Assembly: GCA_017999235.1 (NCBI GenBank)
Contig: JAGOBN010000309.1
Span: forward strand, 1 to 5,658
Direction: 5' to 3'
DNA length: 5,658 nucleotides
Origin: Anaerolineales bacterium
GTDB taxonomy: Bacteria; Chloroflexota; Anaerolineae; Anaerolineales; UBA6663
Part shown: positions 4,163 through 5,658 of the stretch, piece by piece
How positions within the stretch are numbered: the first letter of the stretch is position 1
Layout of the letters: every line of letters starts with the position of its first letter
Program-made: the position numbers and the translations under genes
Notes under the pieces: generated by a model
The model's input: only the letters and a program-made list of their open reading frames with translations
What the model was told of the DNA's origin: nothing
Database searches by the model: none

Positions 4163-5658
4163 ATGGATGTGATTGAAAGCCGGATCGTCAAGGACGAGCA
4201 TTTTGCGGCCAACGCGGCCCATCACCAGGCGCTGGCGGATGAACTGCGCGCCCGGTTAGCCCAGGTGCGGCAGGGCGGCGGCGAGAAGTACCGCGAGCGG
4301 CAGGCCGCGCAGGGCAAGCTCTTTGTGCGCGAGCGGCTGGACTTGCTGCTGGACCCGGGCGCGCCCTTCCTGGAGCTCTCGGGGCTGGCGGCCTGGGACC
4401 TGTATGGCGGGGAGGCGCCCGGCGCCGGCCTGGTGACCGGCATCGGCCGGGTCAGCGGGCGGGAGGTGCTGATCGTGGCCAACGACGCCACGGTTAAGGG
4501 CGGCACCTACTTTCCGCTTACGGTCAAAAAGCATCTGCGCGCCCAGGAAATCGCGGCCGAGAACCACCTCCCCTGCCTGTATCTGGTGGATTCCGGCGGC
4601 GCGTTTCTGCCGCTGCAGGCCGAGGTCTTCCCCGACCGCGAGCACTTTGGCCGGATCTTCTACAACCAGGCGCGGCTGAGCGCCCAGGGCATCCCGCAGA
4701 TCGCGGTGGTGATGGGCAGCTGCACGGCCGGCGGCGCGTATGTGCCGGCCATGAGCGACGAGACCATCATCGTCAAAGGCACCGGCACCATCTTCCTAGG
4801 AGGGCCGCCGCTGGTCAAGGCCGCCACCGGCGAGGATGTCACGGCCGAAGACCTGGGCGGCGCGGCCGTCCACACGCAGCGGTCCGGGGTGGCCGATCAT
4901 TTGGCCGAGGACGACGAGCACGCGCTGGAGATCGCGCGGCAGATTGTTGCCACGCTGGGGGACCAGCCCCGCGGCCCCCGGCCGAAGGCGTTCGCTGAGC
5001 CGCTCTACCCGGCCGAGGAAATCTACGGCCTGCTGCCGCGCACCTTCCGCGAGACCTATGATGCCCGCGAATTGATTGCGCGGCTGGTGGATGGCAGCCG
5101 CTTCCGCGAATTCAAAGCCCTGTACGGCACCACCCTGGTGACCGGGTTTGCGGACATCGACGGGTATCCGGTCGGGATCCTGGCCAACAACGGCGTCTTG
5201 TTCAGCGAGTCGGCGCTGAAGGGCGCGCACTTCGTGGAGCTGTGCGCGGCGCGCGGCCGGCCGCTGCTCTTTCTGCAGAACCTGACCGGCTTCATGGTAG
5301 GCCGCGAGTACGAAGCCGGCGGCATCGCCAAAGACGGCGCCAAGCTGGTCCACGCCGTCTCCAACGCCGGCGTCCCCAAGCTGACCGTGATCGTGGGCGG
5401 CTCGTTTGGGGCCGGCAACTACGGCATGTGCGGGCGCGCGTACCAGCCGCGCTTCCTGTGGATGTGGCCCAACGCGCGCATCAGCGTGATGGGCGGCGAA
5501 CAGGCCGCCAACGTGCTGCTGACGGTCAAACAGGAACAATTGGCGCGCGAGGGCAAAGCGCCGCTGACGCCGGCCGAAGCCGCCGCGTTCACGCGCCCGA
5601 CGCTGGAGAAGTACGAGACCGAGGGCCATCCGTATTATTCCACCGCGCGGCTGTGGGA
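4163..5658 (+). CDS. Acyl-CoA carboxylase carboxyltransferase subunit, probably methylcrotonoyl-CoA carboxylase beta chain (3' end cut)
   Basis: The frame is open from 4163 to the window edge, giving 498 residues without a stop. MCC beta chains are about 535 long, so only some 35-40 residues are missing. The protein transfers CO2 from carboxybiotin to an acyl-CoA in the cytosol. The N-terminal domain carries SGGAFLPLQ (144-152), [15 protein letters not shown] (155-169) and the oxyanion-loop CTAGGAY (187-193). It also has [18 protein letters not shown] (208-225) and EDLGGA (229-234). The C-terminal domain has [15 protein letters not shown] (343-357), QNLTGFMVG (372-380), [16 protein letters not shown] (412-427) and MGGEQAA (443-449). 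These pair the MCC/geranyl-CoA type apart from propionyl- or acetyl-CoA carboxylases. Leucine degradation is the likely role; geranyl-CoA carboxylase or another acyl-CoA specificity cannot be excluded. A biotin carboxylase/BCCP alpha subunit would be expected downstream. The gene diverges from the membrane-protein operon. Confidence 0.93.
   Translation, partial: MDVIESRIVKDEHFAANAAHHQALADELRARLAQVRQGGGEKYRERQAAQGKLFVRERLDLLLDPGAPFLELSGLAAWDLYGGEAPGAGLVTGIGRVSGREVLIVANDATVKGGTYFPLTVKKHLRAQEIAAENHLPCLYLVDSGGAFLPLQAEVFPDREHFGRIFYNQARLSAQGIPQIAVVMGSCTAGGAYVPAMSDETIIVKGTGTIFLGGPPLVKAATGEDVTAEDLGGAAVHTQRSGVADHLAEDDEHALEIARQIVATLGDQPRGPRPKAFAEPLYPAEEIYGLLPRTFRETYDARELIARLVDGSRFREFKALYGTTLVTGFADIDGYPVGILANNGVLFSESALKGAHFVELCAARGRPLLFLQNLTGFMVGREYEAGGIAKDGAKLVHAVSNAGVPKLTVIVGGSFGAGNYGMCGRAYQPRFLWMWPNARISVMGGEQAANVLLTVKQEQLAREGKAPLTPAEAAAFTRPTLEKYETEGHPYYSTARLW

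Noticed and set aside
4796..5629. 277-codon minus-strand frame opposite the carboxyltransferase gene
   Set aside because: The plus strand encodes a well-conserved enzyme through the whole interval. The antisense product has no recognisable motif.
1..5658. CRISPR array, transposon ends, tRNA or riboswitch
   Set aside because: All gaps between genes are under 100 nt, and I saw no regularly spaced repeats, terminal inverted repeats, transposase motifs or tRNA-like cloverleaf.

Overview
The window is about 5.7 kb of very GC-rich bacterial DNA, with a strong palindromic GCCGGC bias. It probably comes from the Chloroflexota (an Anaerolineae-like lineage). This rests on gene content and style: an L28 of the cysteine-containing type, a GH113-like lipoprotein with CBM20-like modules, and Ala/Gly/Pro-rich proteins. 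It is an inference, not proof.

Layout. Bases 1-75 hold the 3' end of a plus-strand rpmB (ribosomal protein L28), followed by a clear intrinsic terminator (98-131). Three minus-strand genes follow, running from right to left. They are a seven-span membrane protein of unknown function (4085-3348), a large multidomain lipoprotein (3312-856) and ribulose-phosphate 3-epimerase, rpe (794-135). The first two are 36 nt apart or less and look co-transcribed. rpe follows after about 60 nt and may also have its own promoter, with a nearly leaderless transcript. A divergent intergenic region (4086-4162) separates this cluster from a plus-strand gene for an acyl-CoA carboxylase carboxyltransferase subunit, most like the methylcrotonoyl-CoA carboxylase beta subunit. 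That gene runs off the right edge. No intergenic stretch exceeds 100 nt.

Function. rpmB, rpe and the carboxylase gene are core translation, pentose-phosphate and branched-chain/isoprenoid catabolism genes. The accessory interest lies in the lipoprotein and membrane-protein pair. The lipoprotein carries three related beta-sandwich repeats, with a carboxypeptidase-regulatory-like module between the first two, and then a C-terminal TIM-barrel-like region resembling GH113. Both positions where the family carries its catalytic glutamates appear to be replaced, by Phe and Ala. Outside the lipobox it has exactly six cysteines in three close pairs, which suits an oxidising extracellular location. The best candidate for something undescribed is therefore a cell-surface, probably non-catalytic carbohydrate-binding pseudo-glycosidase with a dedicated membrane partner. 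I see no CRISPR, mobile element, phage gene or RNA gene.
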